Below are positions 51,233 through 60,952 of a stretch of DNA of 64,000 nucleotides, piece by piece. The stretch spans positions 20,950-84,949 of the forward strand of contig CAJTUF010000013.1 of assembly GCA_910579675.1 (NCBI GenBank), read 5' to 3'. A program made the translations under genes and the position numbers. Positions within the stretch are counted from its first letter, which is position 1. Each line of letters begins with the position of its first letter. The notes under the pieces are model-generated. The model searched no databases. It worked only from the letters and a program-made list of their open reading frames with translations, and was not told the DNA's origin. The DNA comes from an uncultured Muribaculaceae bacterium. Its GTDB lineage: Bacteria; Bacteroidota; Bacteroidia; Bacteroidales; Muribaculaceae.

Positions 51233-53380
51233 ATGAAACCCGATTTCAAAACAATAGATATCGCCAGCGACCCCTTTGTCGCAGCTCCCGCTCCGGCGGC
51301 CGCACCGGCTCAGGGTGAGGATTGGCTTACCCCCGAGCTCATCCCCGTAAAACCGGTCTACACCAAAGAGGATCTTGAGGGAATGGAACACCTCAACTAT
51401 GTGTCAGGTCTTCCCCCCTTCCTGCGTGGCCCTTACAGCGCCATGTATCCTCTCCGTCCCTGGACCATCCGCCAGTATGCAGGCTTCTCCACCGCCGCTG
51501 AGAGTAACGCCTTCTACCGCCGCAACCTTGCTTCGGGTCAGAAAGGCCTCTCCGTGGCATTTGACCTCGCCACACACCGTGGCTACGATGCTGACCATGC
51601 CCGTGTGGTAGGCGACGTAGGTAAGGCTGGCGTGTCGATCTGCTCCCTCGACGACATGAAGGTGCTCTTCGACGGCATACCCCTCAACAAGATGTCGGTG
51701 TCGATGACCATGAACGGCGCTGTGCTTCCCGTGCTCGCCTTCTACATCAACGCCGGTCTGGAGCAGGGCGCCCGCCTCGACGAGATGGCCGGCACCATCC
51801 AGAACGATATCCTCAAGGAGTTTATGGTGCGCAACACCTATATCTATCCCCCTGAATTTTCGATGCGCATCATTGCCGACATATTCGAGTACACCTCACA
51901 GAATATGCCGAAGTTCAACTCCATCTCCATCTCCGGCTACCACATGCAGGAAGCAGGCGCTACCTGCGACATCGAGCTCGCCTACACCCTTGCCGACGGT
52001 CTTGAATATCTCCGCGCCGGCGTCAACGCAGGAATGGATATCGACGCATTCGCTCCCCGCCTCTCATTCTTCTGGGCCATCGGCATGAACTTCTTCATGG
52101 AGGTTGCCAAGATGCGCGCCGCGCGTATGCTCTGGGCCAAGATCGTGAAGCAGTTCAACCCCAAGAATCCCAAGTCGCTCGCACTCCGCACCCACTCGCA
52201 GACCTCCGGTTGGAGCCTCACCGAGCAGGATCCCTTCAACAATGTCGGCCGCACCTGCATCGAAGCCATGGGCGCCGCCCTCGGCCACACACAGAGCCTC
52301 CACACCAACGCTCTTGACGAGGCAATCGCCCTCCCCACCGACTTCTCCGCCCGTATTGCCCGCAATACTCAGATCTATATTCAGGAGGAGACCATGGTGA
52401 CCAAGCAGGTCGATCCCTGGGCCGGTTCCTACTATGTGGAGAGCCTCACCAACGAGATCGCCCACCGCGCATGGGAACACATCCAGGAGATCGAGAAACT
52501 CGGCGGCATGGCCAAAGCCATCGAGACCGGACTCCCCAAGCTCCGCATCGAGGAAGCTGCCGCCCGCACCCAGGCCCGCATCGATTCAGGCCGTCAGACC
52601 ATCGTGGGTATCAACAAGTATCGTCTTGACCACGAAGATCCTATCGACATCCTCGAGATCGACAATACAGAGGTGCGCAAGGAGCAGATCGAACGCCTCA
52701 ACGAGGTAAAGAGCCACCGCGACGAGGCTGCTGTCAAGAAAGCCCTCGAAGCCATTACCGAATGTGTGCGCACCAAGGAGGGCAACCTCCTCGACCTCGC
52801 AGTAAAGGCTGCCGGTCTCCGCGCCACCCTCGGCGAGATTTCCGATGCCTGCGAAGATGTCGTGGGCCGATACAAAGCTGTAATCCGAACCATTTCAGGC
52901 GTGTACTCTTCCGAAACCAAGCAGGACCCCGACTTTGTCCGTGCCCGCAAGATGACCGACGAATTTGCCAAGCGCGAAGGTCGTCAACCCCGTATCATGA
53001 TTGCCAAGATGGGCCAGGACGGCCACGACCGTGGCGCAAAAGTAGTGGCCACCGGCTATGCCGACTGCGGATTCGACGTCGACATGGGTCCCCTCTTCCA
53101 GACCCCTGCCGAGGCTGCCCGTCAGGCTGTGGAAAATGATGTCCACATCCTCGGCGTAAGCTCGCTCGCTGCCGGACACAAGACCCTCGTGCCTCAGGTG
53201 ATCGAAGAGCTCAAGAAGCTCGGCCGCGAGGATATCCTCGTCACTGCCGGTGGTGTGATACCCGCCCAGGACTACGATTTCCTCTACAAGGCAGGTGTGG
53301 CCGCAATCTTTGGCCCCGGCACCCGTATCCCCGACTCTGCCATAAAGATGCTTGAGTTGCTCAACGCCGAAGAGGCCTGA
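51233..53380 (+). CDS. mutB: Methylmalonyl-CoA mutase large subunit
   Basis: 715 residues, standard length. Catalytic B12-dependent subunit. Barrel motifs: [74 protein letters not shown] and [20 protein letters not shown]. The cobalamin-binding motif DGHDRG (Asp596-Gly601, His598 as lower ligand) sits in [19 protein letters not shown], followed by [15 protein letters not shown] and [16 protein letters not shown]. The epimerase and MeaB chaperone are not in the window. Ends before a terminator. Confidence 0.97.
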   Translation: MKPDFKTIDIASDPFVAAPAPAAAPAQGEDWLTPELIPVKPVYTKEDLEGMEHLNYVSGLPPFLRGPYSAMYPLRPWTIRQYAGFSTAAESNAFYRRNLASGQKGLSVAFDLATHRGYDADHARVVGDVGKAGVSICSLDDMKVLFDGIPLNKMSVSMTMNGAVLPVLAFYINAGLEQGARLDEMAGTIQNDILKEFMVRNTYIYPPEFSMRIIADIFEYTSQNMPKFNSISISGYHMQEAGATCDIELAYTLADGLEYLRAGVNAGMDIDAFAPRLSFFWAIGMNFFMEVAKMRAARMLWAKIVKQFNPKNPKSLALRTHSQTSGWSLTEQDPFNNVGRTCIEAMGAALGHTQSLHTNALDEAIALPTDFSARIARNTQIYIQEETMVTKQVDPWAGSYYVESLTNEIAHRAWEHIQEIEKLGGMAKAIETGLPKLRIEEAAARTQARIDSGRQTIVGINKYRLDHEDPIDILEIDNTEVRKEQIERLNEVKSHRDEAAVKKALEAITECVRTKEGNLLDLAVKAAGLRATLGEISDACEDVVGRYKAVIRTISGVYSSETKQDPDFVRARKMTDEFAKREGRQPRIMIAKMGQDGHDRGAKVVATGYADCGFDVDMGPLFQTPAEAARQAVENDVHILGVSSLAAGHKTLVPQVIEELKKLGREDILVTAGGVIPAQDYDFLYKAGVAAIFGPGTRIPDSAIKMLELLNAEEA

Positions 53381-53409
53381 GCAATCCGAGTCTTTATCAT
53401 ATCCTGAAT

Positions 53410-53468
53410 AATAAGGCAACGGTTTCCGACGGCCCTGAGGGCCACGGAAGCCGTTGCCCGTTATTTTA
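53410..53468 (+). terminator. Terminator of mutAB
   Basis: Long branched hairpin: the outer part pairs GGCAACGG (from 53415) with CCGTTGCC (ending 53459), the tip has GGCCC-TGA-GGGCC (53431-53443), then TTATTTTA. It rules out a start for the next gene inside it. Confidence 0.8.
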
Positions 53469-53525
53469 CCAAAACCAGATAGGCGAAACGGGTGTTATTA
53501 TATCACAGACACTCACGTTACGGCT

Positions 53526-54698
53526 ATGATTCATCACCTTGTAAGATCAGCTATTATAATAATCTCGCTCATTGCGGCAGCCTCGCCGCTCACAGCGGGA
53601 CAGGATGTCTCATTGCCCGACACAGCAGCACCAAGCCACCGGTCTGGCGGACTGATAGGTAAGATCAAGCGATATCTGAGTGAATCAAACGAGCCGCGCC
53701 CATCAAAGAAATTCGACATCAGCTTTATCGGCGGCCCGCACTATGCTTCCGATACCAAATTCGGCATAGGATTGGTGGCATCGGGCACATATACCCGAAA
53801 TCTTGCCGACACCCTCACCCCTCGATCCGATGTAGCCCTCACGGCCGATGTGTCGACTGTAGGGTTCTATATGCTCGGCATCCACGGCAATCACCGCACC
53901 ATGGCCGACCGTGTGAGACTCGTCTACGACTTCCGGTTCTACTCCTTCCCCACCTACTACTGGGGCATAGGCTACGAAGCCGGAAACCGTGGCGACGAAT
54001 ACCGGTCGAAATATCTCGAGTTTTCGTTTGGCGGAAATCTCAGAGTGCTAAGCCGGGTAGCTCCCGGAGTATACATCGGCCCCGCCTTCGGCTTCAAGTG
54101 GCTAAGAGCCAAAAAGCCCCGTAAGCCCGAACTATGGGAGGGACAGAAACTCAAGACGGTTTGTCTCGGTGTGGGGCTCAGCCTCCAGTACGATACCCGC
54201 GACAACCTTACAGCTCCCACCCGAGGATTGCTACTCTCGGCCGAGCAGCGGTTCTATCCCAGATTCATGGCCTCGCCATATTCTTTTGCCTCGACCGAGA
54301 TCACCCTTTCAGGCTACTACAGCGTGTGGCACGGAGGCATTGTGGCCTCCCGCATCCACGCCATGTTCAGCTATGGCAAAGTGCCCTGGAGCATGATGCC
54401 AACATTTGGCGGGAGCTACACCATGAGAGGCTACTACGAAGGGCGCTACCGCGACTACGACGCTGTGGATCTCACCGTGGAGTTGCGTCAGAACATATAT
54501 GGCCGCTGGGGTGGAGCCGTGTGGGTTGGCGGAGCCTCTGTGTTTCCTCGGCTCGATAAGTTCAGCCTCGGCAAGGTGCTGCCTGAAGTGGGCATAGGTT
54601 TGCGATGGGAGTTCAAGAAGGCCTCAAACGTCAGACTCGACTATGGCCTGGGACGCCACTCGTCGGGGTTCGTATTTTCGATCAACGAAGCTTTCTAA
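53526..54698 (+). CDS. BamA/TamA (Omp85) family outer-membrane protein, barrel only
   Basis: 390 residues from MIHHLVRSAIIIISLIAAAS; the longer frame begins inside the mutAB terminator. Signal peptide to about residue 25, then a short linker and a bacterial surface antigen (D15-type) barrel: FDISFIGGPHYASDTKFGIGLVASGTY, VCLGVGLSLQYDTRDNLTAPTRGLLL, PTFGGSYTMRGYYEGRYRDYD (family-typical [LIV]RGY loop) and terminal strand RHSSGFVFSINEAF ending in Phe. No POTRA repeats fit in the N-terminus, so it resembles the short Omp85 barrels of Bacteroidetes rather than BamA itself. Role unknown. Confidence 0.82.
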   Translation: MIHHLVRSAIIIISLIAAASPLTAGQDVSLPDTAAPSHRSGGLIGKIKRYLSESNEPRPSKKFDISFIGGPHYASDTKFGIGLVASGTYTRNLADTLTPRSDVALTADVSTVGFYMLGIHGNHRTMADRVRLVYDFRFYSFPTYYWGIGYEAGNRGDEYRSKYLEFSFGGNLRVLSRVAPGVYIGPAFGFKWLRAKKPRKPELWEGQKLKTVCLGVGLSLQYDTRDNLTAPTRGLLLSAEQRFYPRFMASPYSFASTEITLSGYYSVWHGGIVASRIHAMFSYGKVPWSMMPTFGGSYTMRGYYEGRYRDYDAVDLTVELRQNIYGRWGGAVWVGGASVFPRLDKFSLGKVLPEVGIGLRWEFKKASNVRLDYGLGRHSSGFVFSINEAF

Positions 54699-54828
54699 CC
54701 AGGTTTTTATGCTCCCCACATCCACATAAAAAAAACTTAAGGGCCGCTCCTTTGTTGTAATTACACCATATGACCTCTCCTCTGCAATAGTCTCTCCAAG
54801 TTCCATTCATAAACCAACTCCCTGCAAC

Positions 54829-56541
54829 GTGACACGCAATGCCCGAATCACATACTGGTGGTCGCTCGTAGCCATAATGGTTCCGAATGTCGCACTGTGT
54901 TTCACCGAACACTACACCCTCCTGCAGAACGCCACAAACATCATTCTGCCCCTCGGGCTTGTGTGGCTTCTGATGTCGCTAACCCGTCGGGTGGGAGTGG
55001 CGGTGTGGAGTCTGTTTATCCTCATTTTTCTCGCCGCTTTCCAGATTGTGCTTCTCGATCTCTACGGTCGGTCGGTGATTGCCGTGGATATGTTTCTCAA
55101 CGTTGTCACTACCAATGCCTCCGAAGTCGGCGAGCTTCTAAGCGGACTATTGCCGGTGATAGCTCTCGTGGTCGCCATCTACCTTCCGCCGCTCATCATG
55201 GCATCTGTGGCAATTGTGCGCGGCGAGCTCATAAGCAGCTCAATGCAGGCCAATTGCCGACGGCTGTCGCACCTCACCCTCGTCATGGGTATTATCCTCC
55301 TGGGCCTCTCCATGGTGTCGGCAACCCCATACCGGCCTCTCCGCCAGCTCTATCCACTCAATGCTGTATATAACCTTGCTCTTGCCATGGAGCGCTCTCA
55401 CTTCCAGACCGGCTATCCGGCCTCGGCAACCGGCTTCAGCTTTCACTCTGAGGCTGTCGACCCCGAGCCTTCAGTGACCATGATTGTAATAGGCGAGACC
55501 TCGCGTGCCTCGTCGTGGCAGCTCTTAGGTTATCATCGCCCCACCACACCCCTCCTCTCGGGTCGCGACGATATCGTGGCATTTCCTCTTACACTATCAC
55601 AAAGCAATACAACCCACAAAAGCGTACCCCTGATGCTCTCGCACCTCGACGCGAGAAGTTTCGGCGACTCCATCTTCAATGTCAAGAGCATTATCTCTGC
55701 CTTCAAGGAGACGGGGGCCCGCACTGCATTCATATCCAATCAGGAGAGAAACGGGGCCATGATCGACTGCTTCGGTGAAGAGGCTGACCTATGTGTGTTT
55801 CTTGCCGATAGCCTTCCCCACAGCCGAACTGATCTTGATCTTCTGCCCATTGTGGAAAAAGTGATCGAAGCTGACCCCGGCGACCGCAATATGCTTATAG
55901 TGGTCCACACCTATGGGTCTCACTATGAATATGATGACAGATACCCGGAGTCGATGGCTCGATTCACACCAGCCGGACCGCTTGAAGCCGACCCTGACTG
56001 CCGTGAAATGCTCATCAACGCCTACGACAACTCCATCACATTGACCGACAAGGTATTGGACTCCCTCATTACCATCCTGGAGAAGCACAATTCCAAAGCA
56101 TCGCTCATCTACACCTCCGACCATGGCGAAGATATCTACGACGATAGCCGCAGCCTGTTTCTCCACGCCTCTCCCATCCCTACTTATGAACAGCTCCACG
56201 TGCCTCTCATTATGTGGATGAGCCACTCCTTCCGTGCAGCCTATCCCCAGCGCTATCTTGCCGCAGTAGCCAACAGCCACCGTCCGGTAGCTTCGAGTGC
56301 ATCCATATTTCCTACAGCTATGCAGTTGTCCGGGCTCCACTCACCTTGTGTCGATCCAACATTGTCGTTGGTCAGCAATTCCTACACTCCCGTCGACTAT
56401 ATGTATCTCGACGATCACAATGAAGCAGTCAGCCCGTCAATGGCGGGGTTCGACCGCTACGACATAGCCCGGATCGACTCGCTCTACACCTCTCAAATGC
56501 TTCCAGGCGTCATACAGCCTATAGTGTCGCGCCGCAAATAA
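54829..56541 (+). CDS. Phosphoethanolamine transferase, EptA-like (GTG start)
   Basis: 570 residues, starting at GTG 54829; no upstream ATG is in frame and the next Met is at residue 17. Five membrane segments fill residues 1-165. The catalytic domain has VTMIVIGETSRASSWQLLGYHRPTTPLL, where Thr224 is the expected nucleophile, TAFISNQERNGAMID, HTYGSHYEYDDRYP and YTSDHGEDIYDDS (metal Asp/His). It transfers phosphoethanolamine from phosphatidylethanolamine to an outer-membrane acceptor, probably lipid A, altering charge and peptide-antibiotic sensitivity. It stands alone. Confidence 0.85.
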   Translation: MTRNARITYWWSLVAIMVPNVALCFTEHYTLLQNATNIILPLGLVWLLMSLTRRVGVAVWSLFILIFLAAFQIVLLDLYGRSVIAVDMFLNVVTTNASEVGELLSGLLPVIALVVAIYLPPLIMASVAIVRGELISSSMQANCRRLSHLTLVMGIILLGLSMVSATPYRPLRQLYPLNAVYNLALAMERSHFQTGYPASATGFSFHSEAVDPEPSVTMIVIGETSRASSWQLLGYHRPTTPLLSGRDDIVAFPLTLSQSNTTHKSVPLMLSHLDARSFGDSIFNVKSIISAFKETGARTAFISNQERNGAMIDCFGEEADLCVFLADSLPHSRTDLDLLPIVEKVIEADPGDRNMLIVVHTYGSHYEYDDRYPESMARFTPAGPLEADPDCREMLINAYDNSITLTDKVLDSLITILEKHNSKASLIYTSDHGEDIYDDSRSLFLHASPIPTYEQLHVPLIMWMSHSFRAAYPQRYLAAVANSHRPVASSASIFPTAMQLSGLHSPCVDPTLSLVSNSYTPVDYMYLDDHNEAVSPSMAGFDRYDIARIDSLYTSQMLPGVIQPIVSRRK

Positions 56542-56573
56542 TTTGGGTATTTGGTGATAAATGGTTAACTTTG
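56542..56573 (+). promoter_or_regulatory. Promoter of the glutaminyl cyclase gene
   Basis: TTTG (56542-56545), 20 bp, TAACTTTG (56566-56573), 41 bp before the start codon and right after the phosphoethanolamine transferase stop. Confidence 0.8.
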
Positions 56574-56613
56574 CGGTGGCGCTGACATATCCGGCGCCTC
56601 TTTTATCCGGTTT

Positions 56614-57615
56614 ATGATTCTTCATCGCATACTCCACATTGTTTTTTTGGCAGTGTCAGTGCTTGTCTCGGCATGCACTGGCCGCTCGACCGCTTCATCG
56701 GCCACTCCCTCCTCATCCGGCGCTCCCGCCGCAGTGAGTGTGCCCCGTTTCTCGGCCGACTCCGCCTATGCCTATGTGGCATCGCAGGTTGAAATGGGTC
56801 CCAGAGTGCCGGGATCAAAGGCTGCCGCCAATTGTGCCGAATGGATTGAGGCAACGTTGCGCCGACATGGCGCCGATACAGTGATAGTGCAGCGTACCAC
56901 TCTCCCCGATCCTATGAATCCATCGCGCTCGCTGCCAGTGGTCAATATCCTCGGCCGCTTCAACCCGCAAGCCAAAAGTAAGGTGATGCTTGCAGCTCAC
57001 TACGACACGCGCCCTGTGGCCGATGAAGAGAGCGACGCCTCGCGCGCCTCCACTCCTATTCCCGGCGCCAACGACGGAGGCTCCGGTGTAGGCGTAATGC
57101 TCGAGCTGGCCCGCATGATAGGAGCCGACAAGCCTAAGACCGGAGTAGATCTACTGTTTGTCGATCTCGAAGACTCCGGCTCAAGCGCCAACGATGATTC
57201 CTGGTGTCAGGGCTCACAATATTTCGCAGCCAATCTGCCTTACGAATCAATCGCCGACACCCCGGCAGCAGCCGTTGTGCTCGACATGGTAGGCGCTCCC
57301 GGCGCACGCTTCCACCGCGAGGCGTTTTCCGACCACTACGCCCGCCAGTTGGTCGACCGTGTGTGGACTGCCGCACGTGCTGCCGGTTATGCCGACCGCT
57401 TCCCCGACGAAGGGGGCGCCCCGATTCTCGACGACCATCTGCCGCTCATCCGAGCAGGTATCCCCGCTATCGACATCGTTGAAAACCGGTCGGAATCTAC
57501 CGGATCATTTCCTGCCGCATGGCACACCCTCGACGACAACATGAGCAACATCGACCGCTCCACACTCCAGGCCGTGGGGCAGACTGTGGCCCATTTCATT
57601 TACAATTACCGCTGA
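56614..57615 (+). CDS. M28-fold glutaminyl-peptide cyclotransferase lipoprotein
   Basis: 333 residues. Lipoprotein signal, lipid Cys21 (VLVSACTGRS). M28 zinc fold: VMLAAHYDTRPVAD, GANDGGSGVGVMLELARM, LLFVDLEDSGSSAND and SWCQGSQYFAANL; the last two are closer to bacterial glutaminyl cyclases than to aminopeptidases. The enzyme turns N-terminal Gln of exported proteins into pyroglutamate. In Bacteroidetes signal peptidase I often leaves Gln at +1, so this enzyme is thought to act on much of the exported proteome, including T9SS substrates. An M28 aminopeptidase remains the alternative. Confidence 0.75.
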   Translation: MILHRILHIVFLAVSVLVSACTGRSTASSATPSSSGAPAAVSVPRFSADSAYAYVASQVEMGPRVPGSKAAANCAEWIEATLRRHGADTVIVQRTTLPDPMNPSRSLPVVNILGRFNPQAKSKVMLAAHYDTRPVADEESDASRASTPIPGANDGGSGVGVMLELARMIGADKPKTGVDLLFVDLEDSGSSANDDSWCQGSQYFAANLPYESIADTPAAAVVLDMVGAPGARFHREAFSDHYARQLVDRVWTAARAAGYADRFPDEGGAPILDDHLPLIRAGIPAIDIVENRSESTGSFPAAWHTLDDNMSNIDRSTLQAVGQTVAHFIYNYR

Positions 57616-57638
57616 CCACCCCCTTTTCCACCACCGAC

Positions 57639-58064
57639 ATGAACACCATAGAAGATACTCAGGAAGAGATCATCGACGATTTCAGCGCCATTGACGACTG
57701 GATGGACCGCTATGCCATGATCATAGACATGGGAAACGCCCTTCCGCCTATCGACAACGCGCTCAAGACTCCCGACCGGCTCATCGACGGATGCCAGAGC
57801 CGTGTATGGCTCGACGCCCGCACCGACAGCGAGGGACACATCCATTTCACCGCCGATTCCGACGCCATAATAGTAAAAGGCATCATCGCCATGCTTATCA
57901 AAGTGCTCAACGGCCACACCCCCGACGAGATACTCAATGCCGATCTCCATTTCATCGCCGATATAGGCCTGGCTGAAAACCTCTCCCCTACCCGATCAAA
58001 CGGCCTGCTGGCCATGATCAAGCAGATGCGCGCCTACGCCCTTGCATTCAAGGCCCGCGGCTGA
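57639..58064 (+). CDS. sufE: SufE-family cysteine desulfurase activator
   Basis: 141 residues from MNTIEDTQEEIIDDF; the longer frame lies within the previous gene. SufE fold: IIDMGNALPPIDNALKTPDRLIDGCQSRVWLDA with the sulfur-accepting Cys52, later HTPDEILNADLHFIADIGLAENLSPTRSNGL. It takes persulfide sulfur from SufS for iron-sulfur cluster assembly. It follows the glutaminyl cyclase gene by 23 bp. The Suf genes themselves are not in the window. Confidence 0.93.
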   Translation: MNTIEDTQEEIIDDFSAIDDWMDRYAMIIDMGNALPPIDNALKTPDRLIDGCQSRVWLDARTDSEGHIHFTADSDAIIVKGIIAMLIKVLNGHTPDEILNADLHFIADIGLAENLSPTRSNGLLAMIKQMRAYALAFKARG

Positions 58065-58131
58065 TCCCCCTTCCATTCCCATCTATCTATCCCACTTTTA
58101 AACAGATCTTTTTAACCCAATCATCAATATC

Positions 58132-59844
58132 ATGTTTAAAAACCAACCGGCCGGCCTCTACGTGCTGTCGCTTGCCAACACCGGCGAGCGTTTCGGCTAC
58201 TACACCATGCTGGCGATTTTCCTGCTCTACTTGCAGGCTAAGTTTGGCTTCGACTCCACAGTTTCAGGCCAAATTTATGCCATATTTCTCGCTCTTGTCT
58301 ACTTCATGCCGCTCATAGGTGGCTGGGTGGCCGACAAATGGAGCTTCAACAAATGTGTGGTGACCGGCGTCGTCGTGATGTTTGCCGGTTATGCCGTGAT
58401 GTCTGTCCCCACCGACATACGCTCCACTGCTTCACTCGTCATTCTCTGCTGCGCCCTGGCTCTCATCGCCATAGGCACCGGCCTCTTCAAAGGCAACCTG
58501 CAGGTAATGGTGGGCGACCTCTACAACAATGCCCGGTTCTCGGGTCAGCGCGATGCCGCCTTCTCCCTCTTCTACATGTTTATCAACATCGGCTCAATGT
58601 TTGCACCCATGGCCGCCACCGCCATGACCAACATTGCCCTCAAGGCTGAAGGCTTTTCTTACGTAGGCCAGCTCCCCGCGCTCTGCAACGCCTATCTCGA
58701 CGGACAAGGCAACGGTGCCGACGTGATAGCCCTCGCCTCTGAAAACGGCATGACCGTTGGCGCCGATGTAGCCGCATGGTGCGAAAGCTACATCTCCACC
58801 CTCTCCACCGGCTACTCATATGCCTTTGCTGTGGCTTGCTTCTCGCTTATCATCTCATTCCTGATCTACTTCCTCGGCCGCCGCACCTACTCCCACATCA
58901 TCACCGACAAGAAGGCTGCTCCCGCAGCCGGCAAGCAGACCAAAGCTGCCGCCAAGAGCAACGAGCCCGAGCTCTCGCCCGCTCAGACCAAAGCCCGCGT
59001 GGTGGCTCTCCTCCTCGTCTTTGCCGTTGTGATCTTCTTCTGGATGGTGTTCCACCAGAATGGCGCCACACTCACCGAGTTTGCCAAGAGCTGCACATCG
59101 CCCGATGCCACCGGCTGGACCCGCATAGGCTTCAACGTATGGGCCCTCTTCTCCATAGCAATAGGCGTGTATGCGGTGTTTAATTTCTTCTCCTCGGGCA
59201 GCAAGGGCAAGATCGTGTGTCTGCTCCTTCTCGCAGCCGTGGCCGGAGCGCTCGTCTACTTCTACAATTCCACTCCCGATCCTGTCAACGGCATCCAGCC
59301 CCAGCAGTATCAGCAGTTCAACCCCTTCTATGTGGTGGCCCTCACACCCGTGTCGCTCGCCATCTTCGGCTGGCTTGCCAAGCGCAAGAAAGAGCCCTCG
59401 GCACCCCGCAAGATCGGCTACGGCATGGTGCTTGCCGCCGTGGCCTACGGTCTGATGCTCGTAGGATCGCTCTCGATTGTCGGCACCAACGCAGCCGTAT
59501 CGCCAAACTGGCTCATCTCCACCTATCTGCTTCTCACCTTTGCCGAACTTCTTCTTTCGCCCATGGGCATATCGTTTGTCAGCAAGGTGGCTCCTCCCAA
59601 GCTCAAAGGCTCGATGATGGGTGGCTGGTTTGCTGCTACCGCTCTCGGCAACTATCTTGTGTCGATTCCTATGCTCCTCTGGGGTAAAATCCCCGTATGG
59701 ACCCTTTGGGGCATCCTGATCATCATCTGTCTCTGCGCTGCCACATTCATCTTCGCCATCATGAAGAAGCTTGAGGCTGCCACTTCCGATAGCCCCGCTC
59801 CAGCCGAGGAGACTCTCGAGAATGTGGAGACCGACGCTATCTGA
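58132..59844 (+). CDS. POT-family peptide/H+ symporter
   Basis: 570 residues, about 14 membrane segments, which is the bacterial POT (PTR2) layout with two extra helices. Family motifs: LANTGERFGYYTMLAIFLLYL (ERFGYY), IGTGLFKGNLQVMVGDLY, FYMFINIGSMFAP and, in the C-half, LLTFAELLLSPMGISFVSKVAPPKLKG. Takes up di- and tripeptides with protons. A Lys/Ala-rich cytoplasmic loop lies near residue 265. Followed by a hairpin terminator. Confidence 0.94.
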   Translation: MFKNQPAGLYVLSLANTGERFGYYTMLAIFLLYLQAKFGFDSTVSGQIYAIFLALVYFMPLIGGWVADKWSFNKCVVTGVVVMFAGYAVMSVPTDIRSTASLVILCCALALIAIGTGLFKGNLQVMVGDLYNNARFSGQRDAAFSLFYMFINIGSMFAPMAATAMTNIALKAEGFSYVGQLPALCNAYLDGQGNGADVIALASENGMTVGADVAAWCESYISTLSTGYSYAFAVACFSLIISFLIYFLGRRTYSHIITDKKAAPAAGKQTKAAAKSNEPELSPAQTKARVVALLLVFAVVIFFWMVFHQNGATLTEFAKSCTSPDATGWTRIGFNVWALFSIAIGVYAVFNFFSSGSKGKIVCLLLLAAVAGALVYFYNSTPDPVNGIQPQQYQQFNPFYVVALTPVSLAIFGWLAKRKKEPSAPRKIGYGMVLAAVAYGLMLVGSLSIVGTNAAVSPNWLISTYLLLTFAELLLSPMGISFVSKVAPPKLKGSMMGGWFAATALGNYLVSIPMLLWGKIPVWTLWGILIIICLCAATFIFAIMKKLEAATSDSPAPAEETLENVETDAI

Positions 59845-59876
59845 TCTGATTCATAACAACATATCTACGCTAAAGC

Positions 59877-59915
59877 GCCTCCCGAGCCGAACCATCGGCC
59901 CGGGAGGCTTGTTGT
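59877..59915 (+). terminator. Terminator of the POT transporter gene
   Basis: GCCTCCCG (59877-59884) pairs with CGGGAGGC (59901-59908), with GCCG/CGGC continuing inside after one mismatch and the loop AACCAT; then TTGTTGTTT. Confidence 0.82.
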
Positions 59916-59988
59916 TTACGGTGGATGGATCCTCTTTGGGGTCGCCACTTTAAATAATTCTTTTTTTCCCGTTAATCTCTTACGCATC

Positions 59989-60129
59989 ATGATTACCTAT
60001 TTCGCTGAATGGCTCATAATAATATCGGCTGTGGTTGCCACATTTGCCATAGGATTCTGCCTTAACCACTTTGCTCTGCGCCGTCAAACATGCACGCCAT
60101 TGCGCCAGACAAGGCAAGCACGCAGGTGA
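59989..60129 (+). CDS. Possible 46-residue single-pass membrane peptide
   Basis: Open frame of 46 codons from ATG 59989. Residues 9-30 (LIIISAVVATFAIGFCLNHF) form one hydrophobic helix with a basic end (LRRQTCTPLRQTRQARR), so the C-terminus would be cytoplasmic. It lies alone in a 399-bp gap between two genes and is followed at once by a strong terminator, which marks a transcribed unit. The promoter is unclear. It could be a true small protein or the accidental frame of a small RNA. Confidence 0.4.
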   Translation: MITYFAEWLIIISAVVATFAIGFCLNHFALRRQTCTPLRQTRQARR

Positions 60130-60154
60130 TATCGGCCCGATTTCATTCATAACA

Positions 60155-60214
60155 AGCCGGATGCCACGCAGGCCGCCCCTCCGAGAGGCGGCCTGCATGT
60201 CATCCGGCTGCTTT
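60155..60214 (+). terminator. Strong hairpin terminator after the small ORF
   Basis: GCAGGCCGCC (60168-60177) with GGCGGCCTGC (60187-60196), and outer AGCCGGATG (60155-60163) with CATCCGGCT (60201-60209), then GCTTTGTT. It may also serve the sigma factor gene on the other strand. Confidence 0.82.
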
Positions 60215-60243
60215 GTTGATGGTGTCGCGGGGGCTGTGTAAAG

Positions 60244-60759
60244 TCACGACGGATTATAATCGTAGTCAGATAGCAGCTTTGTGAGGCGCTTGCGGGCGTA
60301 GAAAATACGGCTTTTTATAGTGCCGACTGGCACGTTGAGACGCTTTGCAATCTCACCGTAATGATAGCCGGCAAGATGCATGGTGATAGGTATACGGTAG
60401 TCGTCGGAAAAAGTGTCGATCACATCCGAAATCTCCCTGATAGTATATGACTCACCTGGGTTTGACTCTGCCCCCTCTACCGGCACATTGATCTGATAAA
60501 GGTCTTCGCTCGTGTCGACCACAACGGCAGCCCTGGCGCTCTTGCGGTAATTATTGATAAACACATTGCGCATCACCGTAAAGATCCAAGCCTTGAAGTT
60601 GGTGCCCTCCACATACTTGTCTTCATTGTCGAGTGCCTTAAGCGCAGTGTCCTGCACGAGATCTTCCGCATCATCGCGGTTGAGGGTAAGGGTATAGGCA
60701 AAGTTGAGCAGATTTGTCTGTAGACTGAGGAGCTGACGCTCAAATTTTGTAGTATTCAT
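60244..60759 (-). CDS. ECF-type RNA polymerase sigma factor
   Basis: 171 residues. Region 2: FAYTLTLNRDDAEDLVQDTALKALDNEDKYVEGTNFKAWIFTVMRNVFINNYRKS; region 4: YHYGEIAKRLNVPVGTIKSRIFYARKRLTKLL. Length and lack of regions 1 and 3 define the ECF group. No anti-sigma factor or membrane sensor gene is adjacent. A TACCTTTA box on the minus strand (60775-60782) is a possible -7 element. Its regulon is unknown. Confidence 0.94.
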   Translation of the reverse strand: MNTTKFERQLLSLQTNLLNFAYTLTLNRDDAEDLVQDTALKALDNEDKYVEGTNFKAWIFTVMRNVFINNYRKSARAAVVVDTSEDLYQINVPVEGAESNPGESYTIREISDVIDTFSDDYRIPITMHLAGYHYGEIAKRLNVPVGTIKSRIFYARKRLTKLLSDYDYNPS

Positions 60760-60878
60760 AGTTGAGAGAGTTGATAAAGGTAAAGAGTTAATTTGATACT
60801 TTTACAACAATCCTGACGGCAGAATTATCGTCTCCTGAGTTCTCACGAGGCGCATTATAATTCTTTTTGGCAAAGTTT

Positions 60879-60922
60879 AACACCCTTCCACAGCACTCTG
60901 AATGAGGCTCTGGAAGGGTGTT
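60879..60922 (-). terminator. Hairpin downstream of lysA
   Basis: AACACCCTTCCA (60879-60890) pairs with TGGAAGGGTGTT (60911-60922), 12 bp, 20-base loop. It lies 31 bp past the lysA stop. There is no clear T-run on either strand, so termination may be weak. Confidence 0.55.
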
Positions 60923-60952
60923 GAGAAGGTTTATCGGATCAAATCAGGCGCT

